From: Verrucomicrobiota bacterium
GTDB lineage: Bacteria > Verrucomicrobiota > Verrucomicrobiia > Opitutales > Opitutaceae
Assembly (NCBI GenBank): GCA_023416735.1
Contig: JAEZGX010000039.1
Location: 1-64,000 of the forward strand
DNA: 64,000 nt
Direction: 5' to 3'
Below the pieces are notes generated by a model. That model saw nothing but the letters and a program-made list of their open reading frames with translations, was not told where the DNA came from and did not search any database. Shown one piece after another: positions 17,616 through 25,723 of this stretch. Numbering within the stretch: the stretch's first letter is position 1; every line of letters begins with the position of its first letter. The translations under genes were made by a program, and so were the position numbers.

Positions 17616-18293
17616 ATGCAAACGATCGCGGGTTTTTTGGAGCTGGTGTTGGGGACGATTATCGCGTTGTTGCCGGTGATTAATCCGCCGGCGTCGGCGC
17701 CGACCTTTCTCACGATCACGGAGGGCGATACGCCGGCGCGTCGGTTGCAGCAGCTGCGGATGGCGTGCGTTTACATGGTGGGAATCCTGGTGAGTTTCCT
17801 CGTGGGCGGGACGTTCATCATGACGTTTTTCGGGATTTCGATTCCGGGGCTGCGGATCGCGGGCGGGTTGATGGTGGCTGCGATCGGGACGCGCTTGGTG
17901 TTGGGGCCGGCGCCGACGCGGGTGGATGAGGCGGCGAGTGCGGCGGCGCGCGCGAAGCAGGATGTGTCGTTTTCGCCGCTGGCGATGCCGATGTTGAGCG
18001 GGCCGGGGTCGATCGCAGTGACGATTGGATTGGCGTCGCTGGCGGAGGATTGGGTCGACTATATCGCGATCGTGGTGGGGATCGTGGCGGTGTCGGCGAT
18101 CACGTATGTGACCTTGAGGTTGTCGGAGCGCGTGGTGTCGGTGATCGGGACGAATGGTATGAACGCACTTTCGAAGATGATGGGGTTTTTGCTCCTTTGC
18201 ATCGGGGTGCAGTTCATCGTGAACGGATTGATCGGGGCGGTCGCCGATCCGGAGGTGATGCGGATGCTGCGAGGGGCGATGGCGCGCCCGTGA
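17616..18293 (+). CDS. MarC/YchE-family integral membrane protein
   Basis: The product is 225 aa from ATG 17616 (MQTIAGFLELVLG); a longer open frame upstream is made of spacer repeats. Six membrane helices are visible. Family motifs are LLPVINPPASAPTFLTIT in the first helix pair, GLRIAGGLMVAAIGTRLV and the repeat-internal block PLAMPMLSGPGSIAVTIG. MarC proteins have no settled function despite the multiple-antibiotic-resistance name; a small-molecule transport role is possible. It lies 80 bases after dusB on the same strand. Confidence 0.92.
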   Translation: MQTIAGFLELVLGTIIALLPVINPPASAPTFLTITEGDTPARRLQQLRMACVYMVGILVSFLVGGTFIMTFFGISIPGLRIAGGLMVAAIGTRLVLGPAPTRVDEAASAAARAKQDVSFSPLAMPMLSGPGSIAVTIGLASLAEDWVDYIAIVVGIVAVSAITYVTLRLSERVVSVIGTNGMNALSKMMGFLLLCIGVQFIVNGLIGAVADPEVMRMLRGAMARP

Positions 18294-18330
18294 AAACGGC
18301 GAGGCGCGGGATTTCGCCGCGGCGGCGGAT

Positions 18331-18351
18331 GAAACGCTCACGCGTTCCGCT
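18331..18351. repeat. 21-bp intergenic repeat, copy 1
   Basis: GAAACG-C-TCACGCGTTCCGCT occurs here and at 20161-20181 with a single base difference (C to A at position 7). This copy lies between the convergent marC and GspB-like genes. Confidence 0.6.
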
Positions 18352-18356
18352 ACGAA

Positions 18357-19643
18357 CTAGAACCGGCGGGTGACGGTGGCGCCGGAAGCGTCGCGGAAGA
18401 CGATCGATTTGGCGTCGTCGGTGAGCCCTTGGAAGACGATGCCGAGGTCGGGATCGATGGTCTGGCCGGCGCGGAACGTGCGACCGTTGATGAGCGCGCG
18501 CGGCGGATTGCCTTGGAAGACGCCGTTGAGGCGGACGTTGGCGACCCACGAGCGGAAGACGGGAGAAGCGGCGGCGGAATCGGTGACGTTGGACGCGGTC
18601 GTGGTGGCGGTGATGCCGGGTGCGAGTTGCGACGTGGACGTGACGGGCGGCGGAGTGTTGGGCGCGGCGGGCGAGGACGACGGTGGTGTCGCGGGCGCGG
18701 GCGGGCTGGAAGGATCTTCGTCGTCGACGATGGCGTCGACGCGGTCTTGTTCATGAGAGCGGCGGGCGGCGACGGCGTCTTGCGCTTTGGCGATCGCCTG
18801 GCCGGGGAGGGTGGCGCTGGGGTTGGCGGAATCGGATGGCGTGGCCGCCTTTGGACGCGGGGTCGGCGGCTTGGTCGCGACGGAGGGAGGAGGCGGTTCT
18901 TCGGTGAGGAAGAAGAAATAGAAGGCGCCGGCTGCGATCAGAACGACGCCGAGGAGGGCGGCGAGGAGCGTGGTGCGGGATTTGTTGCCGCGGGGTTGAG
19001 GGCGCGGCGGAAGGAGGTCTTCGGCGACGGCGTTGGCGGGGGCGCGAACGTGAGGGACGGCGGGCGCGGGCGGAGGAGGTTTGCGGGTGGACGAAGGACT
19101 CGAAGGTTCGGCGACGAGCGGAAAAGGGGGAAGGGAGCCTGGCTTCGGAGCGGCGGGGAGGGCGCTGGCGGGGAGGACGGCGGGGGGCGGTGGAGGCGGA
19201 GGGAAAGCCGGAACGGCGGGAGGAGAGCCGGCGGACGGAGGAGCGGGTGGGGACACGGCGGCGTCCGCTGGAGACGGCGAGCTCGACGACGCGGGTCTAA
19301 GCTTAAGCTTGAACTTCGGTGCTGCGCTGCTGGGCGCAGGGTCGTCGGGGGCGGGCGCGGGTTGGGACGAAGCCGTAGGGGCGGCTGGTTCCGGCGCGGG
19401 GAGGCGCGGTTTGAGGCGAGTCCCTGGAGATGAACTTTCGCTGTCGGGCGGAGACGGTGTTGGCGGCTCGGTGGCGGCGGTGGGGTTTTCCGGGGTGAGC
19501 TTTGGTTTGAGTCGGAGACGCGGAGCGGAGGGCTCGGCGGGAGTGGGATTGGGCGCGGTGGCAGGCGGAGGAGGAGTTTCCGCGGAGTCGGGCTTCACGC
19601 GCGGCTTGAGGCGCAGCGGTTGAGGCGTGGACTCGTCGCTCAT
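18357..19643 (-). CDS. Pro/Ala-rich membrane protein with GspB-like C-terminal domain
   Basis: The product is 428 aa. Residues 1 to about 225 are a low-complexity Pro/Ser/Ala segment with repeated LRLKP- and RLKPRL-type blocks (cytoplasmic by topology). A single helix, TLLAALLGVVLIAAGAFYFF, follows near residue 225. The periplasmic part ends with a compact domain starting at VFRSWVANVRLNGVFQG and including PRALINGRTFRAGQTID. This resembles the C-terminal domain of type II secretion protein GspB (the ALINGR..REG pattern), so a role in assembling or energising an envelope machine is possible. No other T2SS gene is nearby. The repeated proline-rich segment could bind partner proteins. Confidence 0.6.
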   Translation of the reverse strand: MSDESTPQPLRLKPRVKPDSAETPPPPATAPNPTPAEPSAPRLRLKPKLTPENPTAATEPPTPSPPDSESSSPGTRLKPRLPAPEPAAPTASSQPAPAPDDPAPSSAAPKFKLKLRPASSSSPSPADAAVSPPAPPSAGSPPAVPAFPPPPPPPAVLPASALPAAPKPGSLPPFPLVAEPSSPSSTRKPPPPAPAVPHVRAPANAVAEDLLPPRPQPRGNKSRTTLLAALLGVVLIAAGAFYFFFLTEEPPPPSVATKPPTPRPKAATPSDSANPSATLPGQAIAKAQDAVAARRSHEQDRVDAIVDDEDPSSPPAPATPPSSSPAAPNTPPPVTSTSQLAPGITATTTASNVTDSAAASPVFRSWVANVRLNGVFQGNPPRALINGRTFRAGQTIDPDLGIVFQGLTDDAKSIVFRDASGATVTRRF

Positions 19644-19735
19644 CGGGGTGATGCAAGCAAGTTATGCGGGGGCGCGAAACCAAAAAGATTCACTGGCGGA
19701 GCCGCGGTGGGTTCGCCACGCTGTCGGGTCGCATC

Positions 19736-19999
19736 ATGAATTTGAAGCCAACGCTCATCGTCTGTTTATCGGCTGTCGCGCTGATCTCCTTAACTGGCTG
19801 CAATTTCTTTCGGAAGAACAAGAAGCCGAAGGAGAATCCGAGACTGGCGTTGCAGGTCGAGGAGGAGTTTCGGGAGCGTTGGATGGAAAGACGCGTGGTG
19901 GAGCTAACGGCGCAAGGAACGGAAGCGACGACGGCGCAGCAGCAGGCGGCGCGGGAGTTTCGGGAACGTTATCCGTATATTCGGGCGGGAGCGCAGTGA
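19736..19999 (+). CDS. Small predicted lipoprotein
   Basis: The product is 87 aa from ATG 19736. A signal peptide ends in a lipobox, LISLTGC, followed by the charged NFFRKNKKPKENP, so a lipid anchor is expected. The rest is a charged helix rich in Glu, Arg and Gln (VEEEFRERWMERRVVE) and could be coiled coil. I do not recognise a family. A hairpin directly after the stop (20008-20024) may end the transcript. Confidence 0.72.
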   Translation: MNLKPTLIVCLSAVALISLTGCNFFRKNKKPKENPRLALQVEEEFRERWMERRVVELTAQGTEATTAQQQAAREFRERYPYIRAGAQ

Positions 20000-20007
20000 G
20001 CGCGGCT

Positions 20008-20024
20008 TGGAGCGTCGCGCTCCA
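20008..20024. repeat. Palindromic hairpin after lipoprotein gene
   Basis: A perfect 7-bp stem, TGGAGCG/CGCTCCA, with loop TCG starts eight bases after the lipoprotein stop. There is no T-tract, so it is a stem-loop or repeat rather than a classical terminator. Confidence 0.5.
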
Positions 20025-20160
20025 GCGTCGTAGAAGGGTGCTGTGAACAGCAGTTGCGCGCGGCGACAGGCACAGCAGCGGGAGAGTTGACGGAGGCGGG
20101 AGGAACCTGAGTGCTGGGCGGATGGAGCGCGGTGCGACCAAGTCGGGCAGGGCGGATGGT

Positions 20161-20181
20161 GAAACGATCACGCGTTCCGCT
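20161..20181. repeat. 21-bp intergenic repeat, copy 2
   Basis: This is the second copy of the element at 18331-18351, one mismatch in 21. It ends six bases before the RarD start chosen here, which argues that the longer open frame from 20122 is not translated. Confidence 0.6.
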
Positions 20182-20187
20182 GCCGGG

Positions 20188-21069
20188 ATGCGAGGGGCAG
20201 CCGCGGCCGCGGCGGCGTATTTGTCGTGGGGATTGTTTCCGGCGTTTTGGAAGCAACTTGGAGAAGTGAATGCGTTGGAGTTGATCGCGCACCGGCACGT
20301 GTGGTCGCTGTTGTTCGTTGGCGTGCTGATGGCGTCGGGGCGCGGCGCGGAAGAATTTTGGAAGGGGCTGCGCTCGCGGGCGGCGCTGGCGTGGCATGCG
20401 GCGAGCGGTGCGTTGCTGACGGTGAACTGGCTGGTGTTTGTGTGGGGCGTGAATCGCGGCCACGTGGTGGAAGCGAGTTTGGGGTATTTTCTGGTGCCGC
20501 TGGTGAATGTGCTGCTCGGGAGGTTTGTGCTCGGAGAGCGGTTGCGGCGCGCGCAGTGGATCGCGGTGGTGTTGGCCGGTGTGGGGGTGGCGGTATTGTT
20601 GCTGAGGGTGGGAGGCGTGCCCTGGATCGCGCTGGTGCTGGCGGCGACGTTTGGCGCGTATGGGTTGATTCGGAAGAAGTCGCCCTTGGGGCCGTTGGCG
20701 GGACTGGGCGTGGAGACGCTGCTCCTGGCGCCGGCGGCGGTGGGATTTCTGGCGTGGTGTCAGGTCGCGGGAACGGGAGCGTTGGGGCGGGTGGATCTTG
20801 GGACGCACGCGTTGCTCTTGAGCACGGGCGTGGTCACGGCGGTGCCGCTGCTGCTGTTCGCGTATGGGGCGCGCCGGGTGCGTTTCACGACGCTGGGGTT
20901 GCTGCAATACCTCGCGCCGACGGTGCAGTTCGCGCTCGGCGTGTGGTGGTATCGCGAGCCCTTTTCGGCGGAGCGCGCAGCGGCGTTTGCGCTGATTTGG
21001 GCGGGCCTCGCGCTCTACACGGCGGACAATTTGTGGAACCAGCGACGCTTTACGGCGGCAGGATCTTGA
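20188..21069 (+). CDS. rarD: RarD-type EamA/DMT transporter
   Basis: The product is 293 aa from ATG 20188. Ten hydrophobic helices in two EamA repeats are visible. RarD marks are AAYLSWGLFPAFWKQL at the N-terminus, ELIAHRHVWS, NWLVFVWGVNRGHVVEASLGYF and ITPLVN-like LVPLVNVLLGRF. These proteins belong to the drug/metabolite exporter group with unproven substrates. An ATG at 20122 is also in frame, but the added residues are hydrophilic and cover a repeat element. The 3' end overlaps the convergent FKBP gene by 20 bases. Confidence 0.9.
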   Translation: MRGAAAAAAAYLSWGLFPAFWKQLGEVNALELIAHRHVWSLLFVGVLMASGRGAEEFWKGLRSRAALAWHAASGALLTVNWLVFVWGVNRGHVVEASLGYFLVPLVNVLLGRFVLGERLRRAQWIAVVLAGVGVAVLLLRVGGVPWIALVLAATFGAYGLIRKKSPLGPLAGLGVETLLLAPAAVGFLAWCQVAGTGALGRVDLGTHALLLSTGVVTAVPLLLFAYGARRVRFTTLGLLQYLAPTVQFALGVWWYREPFSAERAAAFALIWAGLALYTADNLWNQRRFTAAGS

Positions 21070-21520
21070 TGAGCTCCATCTCGAACACGAGCGTGGCGTT
21101 GCGAGGGATGTTTGGCGGACGACCACGAGCGCCGTAAGCGAGGGTGCCAGGGATGATGACGAGACGCTTCTCGTTGAGCTTCATCAACGGAAGTGTGTGG
21201 TCCCAGCCGACGATGACCTCGCCGCGACCGACGCGGAAGCTGAACGGATCCATCGGGTCGACTTTTTCATCGAACTTGGTGCCGTCGAGCAGCCAGCCGG
21301 TGTAGAGCATGCCGACGCGATCGCCGCGTTTGGGCTGCGGGCCCTCACCTTCCTTCAAGATGATGTAGCGGATGCCGGTGCTGGTGCGCTTGGTGCCGGG
21401 CCATTTTTTTTCCACGAATTCGATTTGTTCCGGGGTGAGATATTCGGGTTGGGCGCGGAGCAGGGGGGCGCTGGCGAAAGCGATGGCAAGGAGCGCAAGG
21501 CGCAGAACGAGCGGAAGCAT
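21050..21520 (-). CDS. Secreted FKBP-type peptidyl-prolyl isomerase
   Basis: The product is 156 aa. A signal peptide (residues 1-23, ending PLLRAQ) is followed by a short linker and one FKBP domain (~45-156). The isomerase core is visible: GDRVGMLYTGWLLDGTKFD, then GEVIVGWDHTLPLM and the flap IIPGTLAYGARGRPPNIPRNATLVFEMEL. It should fold proline-containing proteins in the periplasm or outside the cell. It is a single gene on this strand, convergent with rarD. Confidence 0.94.
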   Translation of the reverse strand: MLPLVLRLALLAIAFASAPLLRAQPEYLTPEQIEFVEKKWPGTKRTSTGIRYIILKEGEGPQPKRGDRVGMLYTGWLLDGTKFDEKVDPMDPFSFRVGRGEVIVGWDHTLPLMKLNEKRLVIIPGTLAYGARGRPPNIPRNATLVFEMELIKILPP

Positions 21521-21549
21521 GATGGGCGATTTAGTGTGAAACGGCGGAA

Positions 21550-22215
21550 TTACACGGATTTTTTTATGGCGGGGTGGTCAGCGATGCGGGCGAGAGCGGC
21601 GCGGAGGAGGGTTTTTCCGGGCTCCATGCGATGCCATGGCGAGGCGCCGGAGGGATGGGGGAGCGGGATGCAGTCGGCGGTGTGGCCGTGGTAGGAGATC
21701 GAGAACGACTTGCCGATGATGTCGTTGAGTGGCGCGGGCGGAAGGAATTGAGAGAGCGCGAGTTTGCCGACCGGCAGAACCAGTTGGGGTTGAAGGAGGG
21801 CGAATTCGCGCTGCAACCAGGCGGAGCAATTGGCGATCTCGTCGGGGGCAGGCACGCGGTCGCCGCCCTCGGGGCGTTTGCCGGGGAAACAGCGGCAGAC
21901 GGCGGCGAAATAGATGCGATCGCGAACTTCATCCTCGGTCCAGCCGAGGGCCTCGTTGAACCATTTGAAAAGCGTTTTGCCGGCGGTCCACGCGAAAGGG
22001 CGTCCGAATTTGGGTTCTTTGTCACCCGGCGCCTGACCGACGAGGAGGACGCGGGACGTCACGGGGCGGCCGACAACGACGGGCCGGATCATGGCCGGGC
22101 AGCGGGTGCAGCGACGGAGAGCGGCGAGGTGTTGTTCGACGGCGGTGAGAGACGGGCGCACGGGGAGAAACTCCAAGATCCGAGCACCAAGATCCAGAGA
22201 AGAACCAAGACTCAA
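21550..22215 (-). CDS. Uracil-DNA glycosylase superfamily protein (Fe-S type likely)
   Basis: The product is 221 aa. Motif A, LLVGQAPGDKEPKFGRPFA, and motif B, LPHPSGASPWHR, are those of the uracil-DNA glycosylase fold. Cysteines in CTRCP near residue 37 and in AVCRCFPGKRP and ANCSAWL fit the 4Fe-4S ligand pattern of family 4/5 enzymes. It should remove uracil (or a related damaged base) from DNA. The Gln in GQAPG, where family 4 has Glu (GEAPG), leaves the exact family open. It is divergent from the MBL gene, 62 bases apart. Confidence 0.87.
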   Translation of the reverse strand: MSLGSSLDLGARILEFLPVRPSLTAVEQHLAALRRCTRCPAMIRPVVVGRPVTSRVLLVGQAPGDKEPKFGRPFAWTAGKTLFKWFNEALGWTEDEVRDRIYFAAVCRCFPGKRPEGGDRVPAPDEIANCSAWLQREFALLQPQLVLPVGKLALSQFLPPAPLNDIIGKSFSISYHGHTADCIPLPHPSGASPWHRMEPGKTLLRAALARIADHPAIKKSV

Positions 22216-22277
22216 TGGATAAAGCGGAGTGGGAGCTTGGGCTTGGAGCTTTCGGTCGTGGGCGTTTCGCTTGAGCG

Positions 22278-23012
22278 ATGTCGTTGATGAAGCGAAATGT
22301 GCCGGCGGGGGTTTTTACGATTCGTGGAGTGATGGGCGTGTGTCATTTGCTCGTCAATGAGCGGGGCGACGTGGTGGTGCTGGATGCGGGGTTGATTGGA
22401 GAGCAGTGGCAAATCCGCTGGCGGTTGCGGCGGCTGGGGCTGGGGCCGGAAAATGTGAAGGCGATTTTGCTGACGCACGGTCATCTCGATCATGTGGGCA
22501 ATCTCGCATGGGCGAAGGCGTGGACGGGGGCGCCGGTGTTCGGGCACCGCCTGGAGCAGGCGCACATCGACGGGGCGTATCCATATTCTGGAGCCGCCGT
22601 GTGGTGCGGGCGGTTGGAGCGGGCGGGAAGGAGGTGGCTGGGCGCGGGTGCAGCGGTGCGGATCGATGAGACGATCGACGAAGGCGACGAGCTGCCGTTT
22701 TTCGGCGGGCTACGCGTCGTGCATCTGCCGGGGCACACGCTGGGGCACTGCGGGTTTTACAGCGCGCGGCACGACACGCTGTTCAGCGGGGATTTGATCG
22801 CGAGCTACTGGTTTCGTGGCGCGGTGACGCCGCCGCCGATCTTCAACGCGCATCCGGAGATGATCGCCGGAAGCTTGGAGAAGGCGTGGCGGCTGAATCC
22901 ACGCTGGATCGTGCCGCAGCATTATGACGTGCTGGACGGCGCGCTGCATCGCAGCCGATTCGAAGCGCTGGTGGAGAAACGCGCGGGGTGGCGCGGAAAG
23001 ACGGTCGTGTGA
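22278..23012 (+). CDS. MBL-fold metallo-hydrolase
   Basis: The product is 244 aa with the full metallo-beta-lactamase fold. The zinc motif THGHLDH (about residue 66) is followed by VVHLPGHTLGHCGFY with the third histidine, LFSGDLIASYWF with the bridging Asp, and a last His in IVPQHYDVLDG. The hydrolase substrate is not evident; glyoxalase-II-like or lactonase-like members share this layout. ATG 22287 (MKRNVPAG) is an alternative start. It converges on the decayed chemotaxis gene. Confidence 0.9.
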   Translation: MSLMKRNVPAGVFTIRGVMGVCHLLVNERGDVVVLDAGLIGEQWQIRWRLRRLGLGPENVKAILLTHGHLDHVGNLAWAKAWTGAPVFGHRLEQAHIDGAYPYSGAAVWCGRLERAGRRWLGAGAAVRIDETIDEGDELPFFGGLRVVHLPGHTLGHCGFYSARHDTLFSGDLIASYWFRGAVTPPPIFNAHPEMIAGSLEKAWRLNPRWIVPQHYDVLDGALHRSRFEALVEKRAGWRGKTVV

Positions 23013-23052
23013 GGCACGGCGCCTGGCGTTGGGACCAAAGCGCCGCTGAAGC

Positions 23053-23780
23053 TTACACTTGGACGAGCGCGGCAGGCGCGGGGGTTTTGACGGCGGGCAC
23101 TTTCGGCCGCTGCAGTGGAGAGGCAGGAGTGATGGCTTGGGACGGCAAACGGTTAGAGGTAGCGAGGTTGCCGCCCACGATGCGGCAGAGGCGGAAAACG
23201 GCGTCCTGGAGAGCGGCGGCTTGGGAATCGAGCTGCTCGGCGGAGGCGGCGGTTTCCTCGGCGGAGGCCGCATTCGATTGCGTGACCCGATCCATTTACG
23301 ACACCGCGGTATTCACCTGGCTGATACCCTGGGTCTGCTCGTAAGAGGCCGTGGCGATTTCGCCGACGAGTGTATCCATGCGCCGGGCACGTTCGACGAT
23401 GACTTGGAGAGACTCGGCGACTTGCCCTGAGATGTGCACGCCTTGTTCGCTCTTGGCCTCCGAGTCCTCGATGCGAGTGGCGGTTTCTTTGGCGGCTTGG
23501 GCGGAGCGCTGGGGAGGGCGCGGACCTCTTCGGCGACGACGGCGAAGCCCATGCCTGCTTCGCCGGCCCGCGCGGCTTCGACGGCGGCGTTGAGGGCGAG
23601 GATGTTAATTTGGAAGGCGATCTCGTCGATCGTCTTCACGATTTTTGCGATCATGGACGCCAGCTCCTCCAGCGAAGCGCTGGTTTCCTCGAGAGAAGCG
23701 GCTTGTTCGCTCGCGCCGTGGGCGAGCGACTGGCTGCTTGAAGAGACCTGTGACGAGGCGGACGCGATGGAGAAATTCGG
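23053..23780 (-). pseudogene. Decayed methyl-accepting chemotaxis protein
   Basis: Only the cytoplasmic signalling part of a chemoreceptor remains. In the minus-strand order it reads SSSSQSLAHGASEQAASLEE, then EIAFQINILALNAAVEAARA and FAVVAEEVRALP, the strictly conserved hairpin tip. Four lesions are visible. The N-terminal sensor and HAMP part is missing. About 40 residues are deleted where ELASM joins IAKIVKTIDE (~23654). One C is missing from a run at 23511-23514, after which the frame QRSAQAAKETATRIEDSEAK continues. A TAA replaces a codon at 23296-23298 between NTAVS and MDRVTQSNAASAEE. A 30-residue stub from ATG 23862 may be the remains of its start. Confidence 0.88.
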
Positions 23781-23894
23781 ACGTAGCCAAAATCCAGATA
23801 CACAAGAAAGTGCGAAAGAGGCTGGGTGCGACTTTCTCCTGAGGCGGGGACGCGGCGGCCATGTATCCGCAATTCGGATGCGAGATGAGGCGGC

Positions 23895-24641
23895 TTAACC
23901 GGCCTGGAGCTGGTAGCCGACGCCGGTGACGTTCACGATCCACCGCGGATGATCGCCGGAGTCGCCGAGTTTTTTGCGGAGGCGCCAGATGTGGGTGTCG
24001 AGCGTGCGGGTGTTGGGCAGGTAGGTGTAGCCCCAGACGATGTCGAGCATGCGCGCGCGACTGACGGGCAGGCCGCGGTTTTTGGAGAGCAGGTCGAGGA
24101 TGGCGCACTCGGTGCGCGAGAGCCGGAGGAGTTCGGGCCCGCGTTGGGCGGTCATGCGTTCGAGGTCGATGACCAGCTCTCCGAGTTGAAGGCGCGAAGG
24201 ACCAGGACAGGCGGTGCGGCGGCGAAGCAGGGCGCGGATGCGCGCAACGAGTTCGTCGGGATCGAACGGCTGGGCGAGGCAGTCGTCGGCGCCGTGGTTG
24301 AGGCTCTCGATGCGGTGGTGAACGGCGGGATCGGGCGCCAGCGCGAGAATTGGGAGGGTCGGGCTGTTTTCGCGAAGGCGAGAAAGGAGGGGAAGGCCGC
24401 CGACTGCGGAAAAATCGAGCAGGACGAGGGAGCAGCGGCGGTTGAGTGCGAAGTCGAAGGCGCGAGTGCGATCGCTGGCTTCGAGGAGGTGAAAGCCTTG
24501 AGCCGTAAGAAGGTCGGCCAGCATCGGGCGGAGGCGGGAGTGGCCGAGGGCGAGGAGGAGGCGGTCGTGCTCGCGCGTGTGATGCGGCGGCGGGGCCAAC
24601 ACCACGGCGTTCTCGAGAGGTGACGTGTGTTCGTTGAACAC
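23895..24641 (-). CDS. OmpR-type response regulator with eroded receiver
   Basis: The product is 248 aa. Residues ~25-140 are a receiver-like domain and ~150-245 a winged-helix DNA-binding domain with LRLSRTECAILDLLSKNRG, WGYTYLPNTRTLDTHIWRLR and VTGVGYQL, as in OmpR/PhoB regulators. The Asp in CSLVLLDFSAVGG remains. The acidic pair normally in the first strand is replaced by LLLALGHSRL, the conserved Thr by Ala (ILALAPDP) and the conserved Lys by Gln (CLAQPFDPDEL). It may work without phosphorylation. The gene lies 3 bases after the DHOD-like gene. No sensor kinase is adjacent. Confidence 0.9.
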   Translation of the reverse strand: MFNEHTSPLENAVVLAPPPHHTREHDRLLLALGHSRLRPMLADLLTAQGFHLLEASDRTRAFDFALNRRCSLVLLDFSAVGGLPLLSRLRENSPTLPILALAPDPAVHHRIESLNHGADDCLAQPFDPDELVARIRALLRRRTACPGPSRLQLGELVIDLERMTAQRGPELLRLSRTECAILDLLSKNRGLPVSRARMLDIVWGYTYLPNTRTLDTHIWRLRKKLGDSGDHPRWIVNVTGVGYQLQAG

Positions 24642-24644
24642 GGC

Positions 24645-25634
24645 TCAGAGCTTCCAGCTTTGCAGGATGCGGACGTAGTTGGCGCGTTCGAGGGCAGCGG
24701 GGTCGGGGCAACGGCGGTGATTCAAGGCGCCGCGAAACTCGGCGATGCTGGTGTAGCCGCGGTCTTGCATCCAATGCCGGAGGTTGTGCAGCAAAGTGGA
24801 GAGGATGCGCGGGCCGTGTTTCAGCAAAACGGATACAAGCTGCACGCCGTCGGCGCCGGCGAGGATGGCTTTGATGGCATCGTCGGCGGTATGCACGCCG
24901 CCGCTGGCCGCGAGCGAGATCTTGAGGTGAGGCGAGAGGATGCCGAGCCAGCGGAGGCGGAGGAGAAGTTCGTGGGAGTCGGAGAGCCGGAGGGTGGAGT
25001 GGGTTTCGAGGTCGTCCGTGTTGAAGTCCGGTTGGTAGAAGCGGTTGAAAAGGACGATGCCGGCGGCGCCGACCTGCTCGAGCTCGCGGGTGAAGTTGGG
25101 AAGCGACGTGTGAAACGGGGAAAGTTTCACCGCGACAGGTATTCGAACGAAGGATACAACGCTGCGGACGGTTTCGATGAGTTCGGACTCGACCTCGTCG
25201 GCGGAGAGGGTCGGGTCGGTGACGAGTTGATAGAGATTGAGCTCGAGAGCGTCGGCGCCGGCGGATTCCAGGCGGCGGGCGTAGTCGATCCAGCCGCCTG
25301 GGCGGGTGCCGTTGAGCGAGGCGATGACCGGGATGGTCAGCGCGGATTTGAGATGCTCGAGCTGGCGGAGGTAGTGGTCGGGCGTGAGCTGGTATTCTTC
25401 GATGCGGGGAAAGAAGGACGAGGCTTCGGAGAAGCTGTCGGTGGATTCCTCGTTGCGGAAGAGGGCGCGTTGCTCGGCGTCGATTTGCTCTTCGAAGAGG
25501 GAGCGCATGACGATCGCGGCGGCGCCGGCGTCCTGGAGTTGTCCGGCGACGTGGACGTGATCGCAAAAAGGCGAGGCGCCGACGATGAAGGGGTTGCTGA
25601 GGTGGAGGCCGAGGTAGGAGGTGGAGAGGTTCAT
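24645..25634 (-). CDS. Dihydroorotate dehydrogenase-like flavoprotein
   Basis: The product is 329 aa, an alpha/beta barrel of the FMN-binding DHOD superfamily. Supporting segments are LGLHLSNPFIVGASPF, VIASLNGTRPGGWIDYARRL, PVAVKLSPFHTSLPNFTREL and SLAASGGVHTADDAIKAI followed by AGADGVQLVSVLLKHGP, the phosphate-binding end. Proteins of this subgroup commonly sit next to pyruvate:ferredoxin oxidoreductase, as here (nifJ is immediately upstream), rather than with pyrimidine genes. It need not be the biosynthetic PyrD. The response regulator follows after 3 bases. Confidence 0.88.
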   Translation of the reverse strand: MNLSTSYLGLHLSNPFIVGASPFCDHVHVAGQLQDAGAAAIVMRSLFEEQIDAEQRALFRNEESTDSFSEASSFFPRIEEYQLTPDHYLRQLEHLKSALTIPVIASLNGTRPGGWIDYARRLESAGADALELNLYQLVTDPTLSADEVESELIETVRSVVSFVRIPVAVKLSPFHTSLPNFTRELEQVGAAGIVLFNRFYQPDFNTDDLETHSTLRLSDSHELLLRLRWLGILSPHLKISLAASGGVHTADDAIKAILAGADGVQLVSVLLKHGPRILSTLLHNLRHWMQDRGYTSIAEFRGALNHRRCPDPAALERANYVRILQSWKL

Positions 25635-25723
25635 GGCGCTGCGCGCTCCGGTTTGGGGTTCGGAGTTTTGAGTTTGGAGTTCGGAGGGGAGCCGAATTTG
25701 AAGGGCGTGGTCCTGCTCTTGTT

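Noticed and set aside
23605..25566. 653-codon minus-strand frame
   Set aside because: It runs through the response regulator and DHOD-like genes in another frame and is Arg/Pro-rich. Only its last ~30 codons after ATG 23862 might be a stub of the decayed chemoreceptor.
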